Of a stretch of DNA of 64,000 bases, positions 1-11,649 are shown piece after piece. How positions within the stretch are numbered: the stretch's first letter is position 1; each line of letters begins with the position of its first letter. The translations under genes were made by a program, and so were the position numbers. The stretch covers positions 1-64,000 of the forward strand of contig NZ_JARZAG010000010.1 of assembly GCF_029892155.1 (NCBI RefSeq). The letters are read 5' to 3'. This stretch comes from Kitasatospora sp. GAS204B. GTDB taxonomy: Bacteria; Actinomycetota; Actinomycetes; Streptomycetales; Streptomycetaceae. The notes under the pieces were generated by a model. The model did no database searches. It saw nothing but the letters and a program-made list of their open reading frames with translations, and was not told where the DNA came from.

Positions 1-3000
1 ACTACCCTGACCCGAAAACAACACCGCCAACCGACCACCCACCACACCAGACCCACCCACCACCACACCCGACCGCCGCCCCTCCACCAACGCCGCCAGC
101 CCGTCGGCCAGTTGCCCGGAGTCCGCGGCGACGACCACGGCCCGGTGCTCGAACCGCGCCCGGGTGGTGGCCAGCGCGGCGGCCGCCGCCTGCGGGTTCC
201 CGCCCTGCGCCACGGCGGAGAGCACCGGGCCGAGTTGGGCGGCGCGGTCGCGCAGCGCCTGCTCGCTCCGGGCCGAGAGCACCCAGGGCAGTGGCACGCC
301 GGGCAGCGGCACGCCGGGCCCGCCCGGCTCGGTCGCTTCGGGCGCCGACTCCGGCTCGGCCGGGGCCTGTTCGAGGATCAGATGGGCATTGGTGCCACTG
401 ATCCCGAACGAGGACACCGCCGCCCGCCGCGGGTGATCGGTCTCCGGCCACGCGGTGGGCTCGGCCAGCAGCGCCACCGCTCCGCTCTGCCAGTCCACTT
501 GGGTCGAGGGCTGCTCGACGTGCAACGTCCTGGGCAGTACCCCGTGCCGCATCGCCTCGACCATCTTGATCACCCCGGCCACCCCCGCCGCCGCCTGGGT
601 GTGCCCGATGTTGGACTTCACCGACCCCAGCCAGAGCGGCAGTTCGGCCGACCGGCCCTGACCGTAGGTCGCCAGCAGCGCCTGCGCCTCGATCGGATCA
701 CCCAGGCTCGTCCCGGTCCCGTGCGCCTCCACCGCGTCCACCTCACTCGCCGCGAGCCCCGCCCCGGCCAACGCCTGGCGGATCACCCGCTGCTGGGAGG
801 GGCCGTTGGGCGCGGTGAGCCCGTTGCTCGCCCCGTCGGAGTTGACGGCGGAGCCGCGGACCACCGCGAGCACCCGGTGCCCGTTGCGGCGCGCGTCCGA
901 GAGCCGCTCCAGCAGCACCATGCCCGCGCCTTCGGACCAGGCCGCACCGTCGGCGCCGTCCCCGAAGGACTTGCACCGCCCGTCCGGTGCCAGCCCGCGC
1001 TGCCGGCTGAACTCCACGAACACCGCGGGCGTGGCCATCACCGTCACCCCGCCCGCCACCGCCAGCGAGCACTCGCCACCGCGCAGCGCTTGCGCCGCCA
1101 GGTGGAGCGCGACCAGCGAGGAGGAGCAGGCGGTGTTGACCGTGACGGTGGGCCCCTCCAGGCCGAAGGTGTAGGCGATCCGCCCGGACGCGACGCTGCC
1201 GGCGCTGCCGGTGCCCAGGAAGCCCTCGTACTCGGCCGGTACGGGGTTGATCCGGGAGGCGTAGTCGTCGTACATCACTCCCGCGAAGACGCCGGTCGTG
1301 CTGCCGCGCAGCGCCGCAGGATCGATCCCGGCCCGCTCCACCGCCTCCCAGGTGGTCTCAAGGAGCAGCCGCTGCTGCGGGTCGGTGGCCATCGCCTCGC
1401 GCGGGCTCATGCCGAAGAAGTCGGGATCGAACTCGGCAGCGTCGTACAGGAATCCGCCCTCGCGGGTGTAGACCTTGCCCGGCGTGCCCGGGTCCGGGTC
1501 GTAGAGCGCGTCCAGATCCCAGCCCCGGTCGGCCGGGAACTCGCCGATCGCGTCCCGGCCGTCCGCCACCAGCTGCCAGAAGTCCTGCGGGGAGCACACC
1601 CCACCGGGAAAGCGGCAGGCCATGCCGATGATCGCGATCGGTTCGCCGGGATCGAGGGCTGCCGCCCTCGACCCGTCGGCGGCCGCGGTGTCCGGCTCGG
1701 TGCCGCAGAGCAGCGGCAGCAGGTGGCCGGCGAGCGCCGCCACCGTGGGGTGGTCGAAGACCAGGGTGGCGGGCAGCGCCAGTCCGGTGGCGGCGCCCAG
1801 CCGGTTGCGCAGTTCCACGGCCGTCAGCGAGTCGAAACCGAGGTCCTTGAAGGCCCGGTCGGCAGCCACCGCGTCCGGCGTGTCGTGGCCGAGGACGGCG
1901 GCGACCTGACCGCGGACCAGGTCGGCGAGGACCTGCGGGCGCTGGGCGGCCGGCCGGGCGCCCAGCCGCTCGGCCCAGCTCGAGCCCGTCGAGCCCGCCG
2001 GGCCGGCCGGGGTACGGGTGACCGGCAGCAGGCCGCGGACGACGGGCGGCAGCACGCCCTGCTCGACCAGCCGGCGCAGCACGCCCACGTCCACCCGGGC
2101 CGGGACCGTCACGGGCGCGCCGGACAGCAGCGCCGCGTCGAACAGCGCCAGCCCCTCGCTCGCCGACATCGGCACCAGGCCGCCGCGGGTCAGCCGGGAG
2201 CGGCCCCGGCTGCCCAGCTGCCGGGTCATGTCGCTGTCCAGTTCCCACAGACCCCAGGCCAGCGCGGCGGCCGGCCGGCCGATCGCCCGCCGGTACAGCG
2301 CCAGCGCGTCGACGAAGGCGTTGCCGGCCGCGTAGTGCGCCTGGCCGGCGGAGCCGAGCACGCCGGCGGCGGAGGAGAAGAGCACGAAGGCCGACAGGTC
2401 CGCGGTGGCGGTCAGTTCGTGCAGGTTCCAGGCGGCGTCGGCCTTGGGCCGCAGCACCCGGTCCAGCTGGTCCGGGGTCAGCGACTCCAGCACGCCGTCG
2501 TCGAGGACACCGGCGGCGTGCACCACGGCGGTCAGCGGGAACCGGTCCGGGATCCGGGCCAGCAGCGCGGCCAGCGCCTCGCGGTCGGCGCAGTCGCAGG
2601 CCTCGACGGCCACCTCGGTGCCCGACTCGGCGAGTTCGGCGACCAGTTCGGCGGCGCCGGCCGCCTCGGTACCCCGGCGGCTGACCAGCAGCAGCCGCCG
2701 CACGCCGTGCGCGCCGGCCAGATGCCTGGCCAGCAGTGAGCCGATGGCGCCGGTGCCGCCGGTGACCAGCACCGTGCCGGTGCCGAAGTCGACCGGCCCC
2801 GCAGGCTGTTCACCGCCATCGGGGGCCGTCGCGAGCCGGCCCAGACGCGGCACCAGGACGGCGCCCGCGCGCAGCGCGACCTGGGGTTCGAGGCAGCCCA
2901 GCGCGGCCGCCAGCGCCGCCCGGTCGTCCGGGTCGAGCTCGTGGCCGAGCTCCTGGGTGGGGTCCAGGTCGGCGTCCAGCAGGGTGAACCGGCCCGGGTG

Positions 3001-6000
3001 TTCGGCCTGAGCGCCACGGAGCAGGCCCCACAGGGCCGCGCCGACCAGGTCCGCCGGCTGCTCGCCGCGGACCGAGACCGCGCCCCGGGTCAGCACCACC
3101 AGCCGCGAGCCGGCGAACCTCGGCTCGCCGAGCCACCAGCGCAGCAGGTCGAGGGTCTCGCCGACGGCGGCCCGCACCCGCTCGCCGTCCGGCTGCCCGC
3201 CGCCGAGCCGGACCGCGACCACGGCGGGCGCCCCGGCCAGCGCGCGCAGCGCCGCCGCGCCGTCCACCACCACCGGCTCGGCGACGGCCGCACCGGCCGC
3301 CGCCGTGACCCAGTCCAGCCCCAGCAGCGAGCGGGAGGTGTCCCGCAGTCCGGCGGCCGGCAGTGCCCGGGTCCGCAGCGCCTCGACGGTGGCGACGGGC
3401 GCGCCGGTGGCGTCGGCGAGGTCGAGCGTGACGGCGTCCTCGCCGCGCGGCACCAGTCGCACCCGCAGCGCGGCCGGGCCGCCGGCGTGCAGGGTCACCC
3501 CGCTCCACTCGAACGGCAGCCGCACCTGGCGGGCGTTCGCCGCCAGCGCCTCCACCGCCAGCACGTGCAGCGCCGCGTCCAGCAGTGCGGGGTGCACGGC
3601 GAAGCCTGCGGCCTCGGTCGGCTCGAGCGGCGGCGCGATCTCCGCGAACAGCTCCTCGCCCCGCCGCCAGGCCGCCCGCAGGCCCTGGAACGCCGGACCG
3701 TACGCCAACCCCCGGTCGGCGAGCAGCTCGTAGGGGTCCAGCAGCTCGACGGGCCGCGCGTCCGCCGGTGGCCAGCTGTCCAGCCTGGCCGGCGGCCGCT
3801 CGGCGATCGGCGGCGTGAGCAGGCCGTCCGCGTGGCAGGTCCACGGGAGATCCGCGCTGTCCGGATCCGTGCTGTCCGGATCCGCGCTGGCCGCGCCGCC
3901 ACGGGCGTTGATCGTCACGGTCCGCCCGCCGCCCGGGCCCGGTGCGCCGACGGCCACCTGTACGGCCACGCCGCCCTCGGCCGGCAGCTCCAGCGGGGCC
4001 CGCAGCGTCAGGTCGGCGATCCGCTCGCAGCCGGTGTGCCGGCCTGCCTGGAGGGCGAGTTCGGCGAAGGCCGTACCGGGGAAGAGCACCTGGCCGGCCA
4101 CCGCGTGGTCGGCCAGCCAGGGGTGGGTGCGCAGCGACAGCCGCCCGGTGAGCACCAGCCCGCCGTCGGCGAGTTCGATCGCGGCGCCGAACAGCGGGTG
4201 GGCGACGGCGGCCTGGCCGAGCGCGAACGCGTCGCTGGGCGCCTGGGTGTCCTCCAGCCAGAAGCGCTCGCCCTGGAACGGGTAGGTGGGCAGCGCGATC
4301 GGCGGTCCGGGCCGCTCGCCGAAGGTCGCGGTCCAGTCCAACTGCACTCCCCGGGTGTGCAGTTCGGCCATCGCGGTGGCCAGGCGGGACAGGCCACCGT
4401 GGTTGCGCCGCAGGGTCCCCACCGCGACGCCCCGCACCCCGGCCGACTCCAGCGTCTCCTGGACCGCCGCGGTCAGCACCGGGTGCGGACTGACCTCGAT
4501 GAACGTGGTGCAGCCGCCGGCCGACAGGGCCCGCACCGCCTCCTCGAAGCGGACGGTGCCGCGCAGGTTGCGGTACCAGTAGTCGGCGTCGAGCTCGGTG
4601 GTGTCCGCCACCGGCGCGCCGGTGAGTGTGGAGCAGAACGGGATCAGCGCCTGTCGCGGCGTCAGCACTCCGATCAGCTCGGCGAGTTCGTCCTTGAGCG
4701 CCTCGACGTGCGGGGTGTGCGAGGCGTAGTCGACCGGGATCCGACGGGCCCGCAGCTCGGCCTGCTCGCAGTGCGCCATGAGTTCGTCGAGCGCCGCCGC
4801 CGCGCCCGCCACGATGGTCGTGCCGGGGCCGTTGACGGCGGCGACGTGGATCCGCTCCGTCCAGGGCGCGATCAGCTCGCGGGCCGCCGGCTCAGGCAGC
4901 GGCACCGAGACCATGCCGCCGGTCCCGGCGAGCGCGGCCAGCGCCCGGCTGCGCCGCGCCACCACCTTGGCCGCGTCCTCCAGGCTGAGCGCCCCGGCGA
5001 CGCAGGCGGCGGCGATCTCGCCCTGGGAGTGGCCGATCACGGCCGCGGGCGTGACGCCGCGCGAGCGCCACAGCGCGGCCAGCGACACCATCACCGCGAA
5101 CAGCGCGGGCTGCACCACATCGACCCGCTCCAGCGAGGCGGCACCGGGCTCCTCGCGCAGCACCGCCAGCAGCGACCAGTCGGTGTGCGGGGCGAGGGCC
5201 GCCGCGCACTCCCGGATCCGCTCGGCGAACACCTCCGAGGTGTCCAGCAGTTCGGCGGCCATCCGCGGCCACTGCGAGCCCTGGCCGGGGAAGACGAAGA
5301 CGGTCTTCCCGGTCGGCCCGGCGGCCCCCTCGACCAGGTTCGCGGCGGGGCGGTCCTCGGCCAGCGCCCGGATCCCGTCCAGGAGGCCGTCGCGATCGGC
5401 CGCCACCACCGCGGCCCGGTGCTCGAAGGAACTCCGGGTGGTGGCCAGGGCGTGGCCCAACTCGGCGACGCCGAGCTCTGGTTCGGCGCTCACGAAGGCG
5501 TACAGCCGGGCCGCCTGGGCGCGCAGCGCGGCGGGCGTCCGGGCCGACAGCATCAGCGGGAGCGGCTGCGCGTCGGGCGCGGGACCCCCAGCCCTCTGCT
5601 CCGCAGGCTCGTCGACCGGTGCTTCGGCGAGGATGACGTGCGCGTTGGTGCCGCTCATGCCGAACGAGGAGACGGCCGCGTGGCGTGGCCGGCCGCGCTC
5701 CGGCCAGTCGGCGGCCTCGGCGAGCAACGACACCGCGCCCGCCGCCCAGTCGACGTGCCCGGAGGGCCGGTCCAGGTGCAGCGTCCTGGGCAGCGTCCGG
5801 TGCCGGATCGCCTCGACCATCTTGATCACCCCGGCCACCCCCGCGGCGGCCTGGGTGTGCCCGATGTTGGATTTGATCGAGCCCAGGAACAGCGGCGCGT
5901 CCGCGGGCCGGTCGCGGCCGTAGGTGGCGAGCAGCGCCCGCGCCTCGATCGGGTCGCCGAGGGTGGTGCCGGTGCCGTGCCCTTCGACCACGTCCACCTC

Positions 6001-6999
6001 GGCCGGGGCGAGCCGGGCGTTGGCCAGTGCCTGGCGGATCACCCGTTCCTGGGACGGCCCGTTGGGCGCGGTGAGCCCGTTGCTCGCGCCGTCCTGGTTC
6101 ACCGCGCTGCCGCGGACCACGGCCAGCACCCGGTGCCCGTTGCGCCGCGCGTCCGAGAGCCGCTCCAGCAGCAGCATGCCCACGCCCTCGCCCCAGGCGG
6201 TGCCGTTCGCGCCGTCGGCGTACGACCGGCAGCGCCCGTCGGGAGCCAGCCCGCGCTGCCGGCTGAACTCGACGAACGCGGTGGGCGCCGCCATGACGGT
6301 GGCGCCGCCGGCCAGCGCCAGGTCGCACTCGCCCTGACGCAGCGCCTGGCCGGCCAGGTGCAGGGCGACCAGCGAGGAGGAGCAGGCGGTGTCGACCGTG
6401 ATCGCCGGGCCCTCCAGGCCGAAGCTGTAGGCGATCCGCCCGGAGGCGACGCTGGTCGTGTTGCCGCTGGCCAGGTAGCCCTCCAGGTCGGCGGGCTTGT
6501 GCTGGACGCGCGAGACGTAGTCGTTGTAGAAGACGCCCGCGAAGACCCCGGTGTTGCTGCCGCGCAGCGAGCCGGGTTCGATCCCCGACCGCTCCAGCGC
6601 CTCCCAGGAGACCTCCAGCAGCAGCCGCTGCTGCGGGTCGGTGGCCAGCGCCTCGCGCCGGTTGACCCCGAAGAACGCGCTGTCGAACAGGTCCGCGTCG
6701 TGCAGGAATCCGCCACTGCGGACGTAACTCTTGCCCGGCTGGTCGGGCGTGGGGTCGTAGAGGCCCTCGAGATCCCAGCCGCGGTTCGTCGGGAACGCGC
6801 CGATGGCATCGGTGCCGCTCGCCACGAGCCGCCACAGGTCCTCGGGAGAGCGGACGTCACCCGGGAACCGGCAGGCCATCGCGATGATCGCGATGGGCTC
6901 GTCCTCGGCCGACTCGGCCTCCTCCAGCCGCTGCCTGGTCCGGTGCAGTTCGGCGGTGACCCACTTCAGATAATCGGTGAGCTTCTGTTCGTTCGTCAT
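1..6999 (-). CDS. Modular type I polyketide synthase, C-terminus beyond the window
   Basis: One uninterrupted leftward frame starts at ATG 6999 and is still open at base 1 (2333 codons). The N-terminus ([20 protein letters not shown]) is a coiled-coil docking peptide, so this is an extension subunit fed by another PKS. Domain order with approximate bases is KS (6900-5640, Cys206 in DTACSSS), AT (5310-4400), DH (4260-3500, [10 protein letters not shown]), KR (2790-2250), ACP (Ser in GFDSL near 1830), second KS (1655-390, Cys in NTACSSS), then the first residues of an AT (LFSGQGS). AT1 has GHSQG and YASH, the methylmalonyl-CoA signature. KR has the LDD motif of B-type reductases and intact S/Y/N residues. 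No ER is present. The first module should therefore add an alpha-methyl, alpha,beta-unsaturated unit. The tetronate cassette nearby suggests a tetronate or spirotetronate backbone. Confidence 0.95.
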   Translation of the reverse strand, partial: MTNEQKLTDYLKWVTAELHRTRQRLEEAESAEDEPIAIIAMACRFPGDVRSPEDLWRLVASGTDAIGAFPTNRGWDLEGLYDPTPDQPGKSYVRSGGFLHDADLFDSAFFGVNRREALATDPQQRLLLEVSWEALERSGIEPGSLRGSNTGVFAGVFYNDYVSRVQHKPADLEGYLASGNTTSVASGRIAYSFGLEGPAITVDTACSSSLVALHLAGQALRQGECDLALAGGATVMAAPTAFVEFSRQRGLAPDGRCRSYADGANGTAWGEGVGMLLLERLSDARRNGHRVLAVVRGSAVNQDGASNGLTAPNGPSQERVIRQALANARLAPAEVDVVEGHGTGTTLGDPIEARALLATYGRDRPADAPLFLGSIKSNIGHTQAAAGVAGVIKMVEAIRHRTLPRTLHLDRPSGHVDWAAGAVSLLAEAADWPERGRPRHAAVSSFGMSGTNAHVILAEAPVDEPAEQRAGGPAPDAQPLPLMLSARTPAALRAQAARLYAFVSAEPELGVAELGHALATTRSSFEHRAAVVAADRDGLLDGIRALAEDRPAANLVEGAAGPTGKTVFVFPGQGSQWPRMAAELLDTSEVFAERIRECAAALAPHTDWSLLAVLREEPGAASLERVDVVQPALFAVMVSLAALWRSRGVTPAAVIGHSQGEIAAACVAGALSLEDAAKVVARRSRALAALAGTGGMVSVPLPEPAARELIAPWTERIHVAAVNGPGTTIVAGAAAALDELMAHCEQAELRARRIPVDYASHTPHVEALKDELAELIGVLTPRQALIPFCSTLTGAPVADTTELDADYWYRNLRGTVRFEEAVRALSAGGCTTFIEVSPHPVLTAAVQETLESAGVRGVAVGTLRRNHGGLSRLATAMAELHTRGVQLDWTATFGERPGPPIALPTYPFQGERFWLEDTQAPSDAFALGQAAVAHPLFGAAIELADGGLVLTGRLSLRTHPWLADHAVAGQVLFPGTAFAELALQAGRHTGCERIADLTLRAPLELPAEGGVAVQVAVGAPGPGGGRTVTINARGGAASADPDSTDPDSADLPWTCHADGLLTPPIAERPPARLDSWPPADARPVELLDPYELLADRGLAYGPAFQGLRAAWRRGEELFAEIAPPLEPTEAAGFAVHPALLDAALHVLAVEALAANARQVRLPFEWSGVTLHAGGPAALRVRLVPRGEDAVTLDLADATGAPVATVEALRTRALPAAGLRDTSRSLLGLDWVTAAAGAAVAEPVVVDGAAALRALAGAPAVVAVRLGGGQPDGERVRAAVGETLDLLRWWLGEPRFAGSRLVVLTRGAVSVRGEQPADLVGAALWGLLRGAQAEHPGRFTLLDADLDPTQELGHELDPDDRAALAAALGCLEPQVALRAGAVLVPRLGRLATAPDGGEQPAGPVDFGTGTVLVTGGTGAIGSLLARHLAGAHGVRRLLLVSRRGTEAAGAAELVAELAESGTEVAVEACDCADREALAALLARIPDRFPLTAVVHAAGVLDDGVLESLTPDQLDRVLRPKADAAWNLHELTATADLSAFVLFSSAAGVLGSAGQAHYAAGNAFVDALALYRRAIGRPAAALAWGLWELDSDMTRQLGSRGRSRLTRGGLVPMSASEGLALFDAALLSGAPVTVPARVDVGVLRRLVEQGVLPPVVRGLLPVTRTPAGPAGSTGSSWAERLGARPAAQRPQVLADLVRGQVAAVLGHDTPDAVAADRAFKDLGFDSLTAVELRNRLGAATGLALPATLVFDHPTVAALAGHLLPLLCGTEPDTAAADGSRAAALDPGEPIAIIGMACRFPGGVCSPQDFWQLVADGRDAIGEFPADRGWDLDALYDPDPGTPGKVYTREGGFLYDAAEFDPDFFGMSPREAMATDPQQRLLLETTWEAVERAGIDPAALRGSTTGVFAGVMYDDYASRINPVPAEYEGFLGTGSAGSVASGRIAYTFGLEGPTVTVNTACSSSLVALHLAAQALRGGECSLAVAGGVTVMATPAVFVEFSRQRGLAPDGRCKSFGDGADGAAWSEGAGMVLLERLSDARRNGHRVLAVVRGSAVNSDGASNGLTAPNGPSQQRVIRQALAGAGLAASEVDAVEAHGTGTSLGDPIEAQALLATYGQGRSAELPLWLGSVKSNIGHTQAAAGVAGVIKMVEAMRHGVLPRTLHVEQPSTQVDWQSGAVALLAEPTAWPETDHPRRAAVSSFGISGTNAHLILEQAPAEPESAPEATEPGGPGVPLPGVPLPWVLSARSEQALRDRAAQLGPVLSAVAQGGNPQAAAAALATTRARFEHRAVVVAADSGQLADGLAALVEGRRSGVVVGGSGVVGGRLAVLFSGQGS

Positions 7000-7614
7000 C
7001 GTGGCTCGGCTTCCTGCGAGTTTCCGGCGAGCGGGCAACGGACGCGGCTGGCAATGCTGACCGGTAATCGTCGACCGGGTTCTTAAAGCAGGCCTAAACG
7101 CACTCCTGATCCGGCACGGTCCCGAATCCGCGCTCCGGGCCGTCGGCGCCGGATCCGCCGAAGCGTCCGGTATCCACCGGTTCATCCCGCCGCACCCGGA
7201 ACGGCTTTGGGCCGGCTTCAGCCGGCGGACAATACTGGTGAGACGGTTTCGGCGGCGATCGAGCCCGGTCACCGCCGCAGGGAGGCTCCTTGACCCACGA
7301 AGGAAGCCGCGCCTAGCATCTAAACCGGTCATAAGGCAACGCTCAGCTTTGACGGGGGATCATGAGTCGTCCCGGGGGCCCTTCACCAACCGTGGATCTG
7401 TTACGGCAGCTGCACCTTTGCCGAACCTTCGCAGAATTTTCGCCCGGGCAGCCGGAATCCACCGACGCACTTTGTCAGCCCATGACGTTGCCAGGCCGGC
7501 GAAGCCGGACGGACACCCGTTCGCAGACGGCCGGTAGCGCGTCGCCGGCCACTCGGGCGTCGTCCGTCACGGCGGCGAACACCGGCACGCACCCGGCCGC
7601 GAAGGTGCGCACCG
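7000..7614. promoter_or_regulatory. Divergent intergenic region between PKS and LAL regulator
   Basis: These 615 bases separate two divergent starts, ATG 6999 (leftward PKS) and ATG 7615 (rightward regulator), so both promoters should lie here. A usable ribosome site (AGGAAG) lies just upstream of the PKS start. I see no convincing gene inside; the open frames crossing it lack ribosome sites and coding character. No clear operator was identified by eye. Confidence 0.5.
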
Positions 7615-10551
7615 ATGCCTAGGGCCGCCGCACGGATCGAGGCCTCCCGGCGACCGGCCGTCCGCCGCGCGGAGTTGCGCTCCGTCCAGTCGGCCCTGGA
7701 GCGGTTACGCCACGGCGACGGCGGCATCATCGAGATCTCGGGGGACCCGGGCTCGGGCAAGACCCGGCTGCTCGCCGAGGCGAAGCGCGCGGCCGAGGAG
7801 CTCGGCCTGGCCACGCTGAGCGGCTGTTGCGCCGAGGCGGAGGAGCAGACGCCGCTCAGCGCCTTCGCCCCGATCGTCGGCAGCCGCCTGATGGCCGAGG
7901 CCATGCGCGACCCGGCCGCACTCCCCATAGGCCCGTTCCCGCTGGCCGCCACCGCCGCACCGCAGCCCGCGCGGCCACGGCCGAACGCCATCCCCGAACC
8001 CTTCGACACCCGACTGCGCGCCCGCCTGCTGCTGGCCCGCTGCGCCCGCGACGGGCTGGTCCTGCTCCTCGACGACTTCCACTGGGCCGACGCCTGCTCG
8101 GTCGACGTGGTCGAACACTTCATCCGCAGCCCGCTCGACGCGCCGCTCCTGCTGATCCTCGCCCACCGTCCGCGCCAGAGCGCCCCGCGGATGCGCGCCG
8201 CGCTGGCCCACGGCATCGAGATGGGCACGGTCGAACACCTCCGGCTCGGCCCCCTGACGCTGCATCAGTCCGCCGAGATCCTGGACCTGCCGGCCGACCA
8301 CCCGCAGTTGCACCGGCTGCACCGGGTGAGCACCGGCAACCCGTTCTACCTGCTGGCCCTGGCCGACCACCGGACCTGCGCGGCACCGCCGACCGATGGG
8401 GCCAGCGGTCCACCCGCCTGCTCGCCCGCCCCCGCGCCCGGCGACTGTGCGGCCCGGCTCACCGCCGACCAGACGCCGCTGATCATCGGCGAGCTGGCCT
8501 CGCTGGGAGCCGGGGAGATCGCGGTGCTGTCGGCCGGCGCCGTTCTCGGCGACGGCTTCGACTGGGCCACCCTGTCCACCGTCGCGGACCTGCCGCTGGA
8601 CGAGACCGCCCGCGCGATCGACCGGCTCGCCGGCAAGGACCTGCTCCAACACTCGAGCTGTGGAAGCAGGCTGACGCTCCGTCACCCTGCCCTGGGCACC
8701 CTGCTGCGCGAGGACATGACGTCGTCCTGGCGGGCCGGCGCGCACCGTCGGGCGCTGCGACTGCTGGTCCGGCGCGGGGCGCCGGCCGCGGAACTGGCCG
8801 ACCACCTCGAGTTCCTGCTGGACACGATCGGCCTCGACGACCTCGACGTCCTGGAGCGCGCGGCGCGCGACGCGCTGTGGTCGGCGCCGAACCTCTCCAT
8901 CCGCTGGGCCAAGGCGGCGCTGCGCATCCTGCGGGAGCCGACCGATCCGGACCGGCACTACCTGCGGCTGACCCAGACGCTCGGCTACGCCCTGGCCTTC
9001 TCCGGTCAACTCACCGAGAGCAGCCACCTGTTCCGGAAGATCCGGCCGCTGTTGCGAACCGTGCCGGCCCGGGTCCGGCTGCCCACCGTGGCGCTGCACG
9101 CGATGGTCGAGAGCCTGCTCGACCACCGCGCCGAGGCGACCACGCTGCTCGCCGAGGAACTGGCCGCCCTGCCGCCACGGCCGCCGGTCGAGGCGGTCGG
9201 ACTGCACGTCGTCCAGGGGCTGGTGGGCCTGCTGGCCGGCCGGGCCCCCGAACCCGCCCAGGTCCAGGCGGCCGTGCGGATCGCCGCCCAGCACCACGAC
9301 TGGCTCGCCGAAGGGGGCACGCTGGCGCTGCGCGGCCTGGCCGAGGCCATGGCGGGCGAGGTCGAGGTCGCCGGGCAGAGCCTGTCGTGCAGTGCCGCGC
9401 TGCTCGACGGCTTCTCCGACCAGCGCCTGCGCGACCACCCGGAGTACCTCGCCCTGCTGGGGCGCGCCGAGTTGTTCATCGGGCGGTTCAAAGCGGCCAG
9501 GCGGCACTTCGAGCGTGGCGTGGTGCTGCTGCGCTCCCCCGGGCACCAGTACCTGCTCCCGGTCATGCTCATCGGTCTGGCGAGCAGTTGCCTGCGCACC
9601 GGTCCACTGGAGCAGGTCCGCAAGGCGGTGGACGAGGCCCAGGAGATCAGCCTGCGGATCGGCGCCAACCGGCTGTACGGCAGCACCCTGGCCCTGCGGT
9701 CGATCGAGCGTGGCTGGGCCGGTCCTGACGGCAGCCGGGCCGCGCTGCGGATCGCCGAGCAGGCCGTCAAGGCCGCGCCGCCGAACTCCGACCGCTGGGG
9801 CCTGGAGAGCGCTCTGGTGCTGGCCCGCGCCGCCCGCCTGGACGGCGATCCGCAGCGCTGCGTCAGCACGCTGCTCGACGCGTTCGGCGGCCCCGAACTG
9901 CCCGAGCTGCTCGCCGTGCTGCGCCCGTCGTGCTTCGAGCTGCTCGCGGCCGCCGCCGTCGAGTCCGGCCAGAACGCCAACCAGTGGGCAGTCGCGGCGC
10001 GGGCCGCCGCCGCCGCCCTGCCGGGGCCGTCCTGGGCCTCCTACGCCCTCGCGGCCCAGGCGCACGGCGCGCGCGGCTCGGGCCACCTCCCCTGTGCCGC
10101 ACAGCTCTACCAGGAGGCCGCCGGCGGCTTCGGCCAGGCCGAGCTGATCGGTGACCAGGCGCGGATGCTGGCGCTCGGTGCGGCCTGCCTGGCCGCCGCC
10201 GGGCAGGCAGGCCAGGCCGACAGCCTGACCGCGGCGGCCGACCGCTCGGCGCTGCGCTACGGCACCAAGGCGATCGTCGTGGCCGCTGCGGTGGTCGAGC
10301 AGCCCGCCCGACCACCGCAGCGGCCACCCGCCGCGCCGCCGGAGCAGCCGCCACGCGAGCTGCTGTCGCCGCTCACCAAACGCGAGCGCGAGGTCGCGGG
10401 CCTGGCGAGCACCGCCATCCGCACCCGGGACATCGCCAAGGCGCTGGGGCTCAGCCCGAAGACGGTGGACGTCCACCTGACCCGGATCTACCGCAAGCTC
10501 AATGTCAACTCGCGCCTCGAACTGGTACGAAGAATGGGCGAGTTGGAGTGA
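7615..10551 (+). CDS. LAL-family (large LuxR) transcriptional regulator
   Basis: 978 aa, the usual size for LuxR regulators of the LAL/MalT type. The N-terminus has an AAA/STAND ATPase with Walker A GDPGSGKT at residues 43-50 and a Walker B-like LLLDDFHWAD further on. A long helical TPR-like middle follows, and the C-terminal ~65 residues are a LuxR helix-turn-helix (LTKREREVAGLAS, then SPKTVDVHLTRIYRKL). Residue Leu31 is encoded by TTA (bases 7705-7707), the codon read by the bldA tRNA, so translation is probably tied to development. It is divergent from the PKS and adjacent to the tetronate operon. LAL regulators commonly activate macrolide and spirotetronate clusters, so a cluster-specific activator is likely. 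Its stop codon directly abuts that of the convergent hydrolase gene. Confidence 0.93.
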   Translation: MPRAAARIEASRRPAVRRAELRSVQSALERLRHGDGGIIEISGDPGSGKTRLLAEAKRAAEELGLATLSGCCAEAEEQTPLSAFAPIVGSRLMAEAMRDPAALPIGPFPLAATAAPQPARPRPNAIPEPFDTRLRARLLLARCARDGLVLLLDDFHWADACSVDVVEHFIRSPLDAPLLLILAHRPRQSAPRMRAALAHGIEMGTVEHLRLGPLTLHQSAEILDLPADHPQLHRLHRVSTGNPFYLLALADHRTCAAPPTDGASGPPACSPAPAPGDCAARLTADQTPLIIGELASLGAGEIAVLSAGAVLGDGFDWATLSTVADLPLDETARAIDRLAGKDLLQHSSCGSRLTLRHPALGTLLREDMTSSWRAGAHRRALRLLVRRGAPAAELADHLEFLLDTIGLDDLDVLERAARDALWSAPNLSIRWAKAALRILREPTDPDRHYLRLTQTLGYALAFSGQLTESSHLFRKIRPLLRTVPARVRLPTVALHAMVESLLDHRAEATTLLAEELAALPPRPPVEAVGLHVVQGLVGLLAGRAPEPAQVQAAVRIAAQHHDWLAEGGTLALRGLAEAMAGEVEVAGQSLSCSAALLDGFSDQRLRDHPEYLALLGRAELFIGRFKAARRHFERGVVLLRSPGHQYLLPVMLIGLASSCLRTGPLEQVRKAVDEAQEISLRIGANRLYGSTLALRSIERGWAGPDGSRAALRIAEQAVKAAPPNSDRWGLESALVLARAARLDGDPQRCVSTLLDAFGGPELPELLAVLRPSCFELLAAAAVESGQNANQWAVAARAAAAALPGPSWASYALAAQAHGARGSGHLPCAAQLYQEAAGGFGQAELIGDQARMLALGAACLAAAGQAGQADSLTAAADRSALRYGTKAIVVAAAVVEQPARPPQRPPAAPPEQPPRELLSPLTKREREVAGLASTAIRTRDIAKALGLSPKTVDVHLTRIYRKLNVNSRLELVRRMGELE

Positions 10552-11649
10552 TCAGCGAGGTCCGTGGGAGTCGTGGGAGCGGTTCTGGCCGCGCGCGCTC
10601 AGCAACCGCAGCACGGCGCCCAACGCGGCGGTCCGCGGGCCGCGCACGCCGTGCATCCGCAGCACGGAGAGCAGCGCCCACAGCCGGGTCTCGGCGACGT
10701 GCCGGGGTGCGCCGTGCACGTCGTCATGCTCGACCAGTCGCAGCCGGCGGGCGTGGTCGCGCAGCAGCCGGACGTCCGCCGCCGGGATGATCTCGTCGCG
10801 GCGGCTCGCGCTGTAGGCGATCGGGATGTCCAGGTCGGCGATCAGCGCGGGTTCGAGCGCCCACGGCGCCAGCAGCTCGGGCAGTTCGTCGACCCTGGCG
10901 CCGGTGAGGTGGGCCAGCGTGTCCGCGGTGATCCGGGGCAGCCGCGCCAGCCAGTCGGCGTCCGTGAAGAACGCCTTGACCGGGGCGCCGGCCGTCACCA
11001 CGCCGCGGATCCGCTTGTCCTCGGCAGCCGCCCGCAGCGCCAACTGGCCGCTGAAGCTGAGCGTGACGGTGTACACCGTGTCCACCTCGGCCCGGTCGGC
11101 GACCGCGTCGATGATCCGCGGCAGCAGTTGCCAGCTGTCGCCGTCGAAGCGCAGCGGGTTCTCGCCCACCCCGGGCAGCTCCAGGACCACGCCGGCCATC
11201 CCGAACCGGTCCAGGGCGCCGAGCGCCGGGGCCCACTGCTCCTTGCCGCTGACGATACCGCCGCACAGCAGCACCAGCGGACGCGGCCGTTCGGCGGACA
11301 GCCCGCTCGCCCAGCAGGCCACCCGGCCGCCCGGCAGCGCCACTTCCAGCCGCTCGAGGGACCGACCGGCCGCCCAGCCGGCGAAGGACTCCAGCGAACG
11401 CCGGTGCGCGAGCGCCCGGGCCGGCCCGTCCACGTAGGGGAAGCGCGCCATGTTGTAGTGCCGCAAGGCCGCCAGCGGCCGGCCGCGTTCGCGCAGCGCG
11501 TCGCCGTGCCGCGTCCACTCGGTGCTCCACGAGCCCGGCCGGCCGTCCTCGTCGGTGCTGATGCCGGCCAGGATCCGCTCGCAGTGCGCGATGCGCTGGG
11601 CGCGGGCGTGGGTCTGCGCGAAGTGCTTCAACTCCCGGACGTCGTTCAC
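10552..11649 (-). CDS. Alpha/beta hydrolase of tetronate cassette (AbyA5/Agg5-like)
   Basis: 365 aa from GTG 11649, which overlaps the TGA of the preceding acyltransferase gene (GTGA). It is an FrsA/DUF1100-type alpha/beta hydrolase. The nucleophile Ser sits in TLSFSGQL, an acid candidate Asp in SRRDEIIP, and a His in DDVHGAPRH. In agglomerin and abyssomicin pathways the protein at this place in the cassette eliminates acetate from an acetylated tetronate hydroxymethyl group, giving the exocyclic methylene. That role is inferred here from gene order and family. It is the last gene of the five-gene operon. Confidence 0.85.
   Translation of the reverse strand: MNDVRELKHFAQTHARAQRIAHCERILAGISTDEDGRPGSWSTEWTRHGDALRERGRPLAALRHYNMARFPYVDGPARALAHRRSLESFAGWAAGRSLERLEVALPGGRVACWASGLSAERPRPLVLLCGGIVSGKEQWAPALGALDRFGMAGVVLELPGVGENPLRFDGDSWQLLPRIIDAVADRAEVDTVYTVTLSFSGQLALRAAAEDKRIRGVVTAGAPVKAFFTDADWLARLPRITADTLAHLTGARVDELPELLAPWALEPALIADLDIPIAYSASRRDEIIPAADVRLLRDHARRLRLVEHDDVHGAPRHVAETRLWALLSVLRMHGVRGPRTAALGAVLRLLSARGQNRSHDSHGPR

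Noticed and set aside
1-30. Substrate prediction for the second AT
   Set aside because: Only the first ~10 residues of the domain are inside the window; the specificity motifs are not visible.
2941-7086. 1381-aa open frame on the + strand
   Set aside because: It is antisense to a PKS with full KS-AT-DH-KR-ACP motifs. The sequence is Arg/Gly/Pro/Gln-rich with no domain, the usual shadow of high-GC coding DNA.
7705-10476. 923-aa leftward open frame opposite the LAL regulator
   Set aside because: No domain or ribosome site; the + strand has a clear LAL architecture with ATPase and LuxR HTH.
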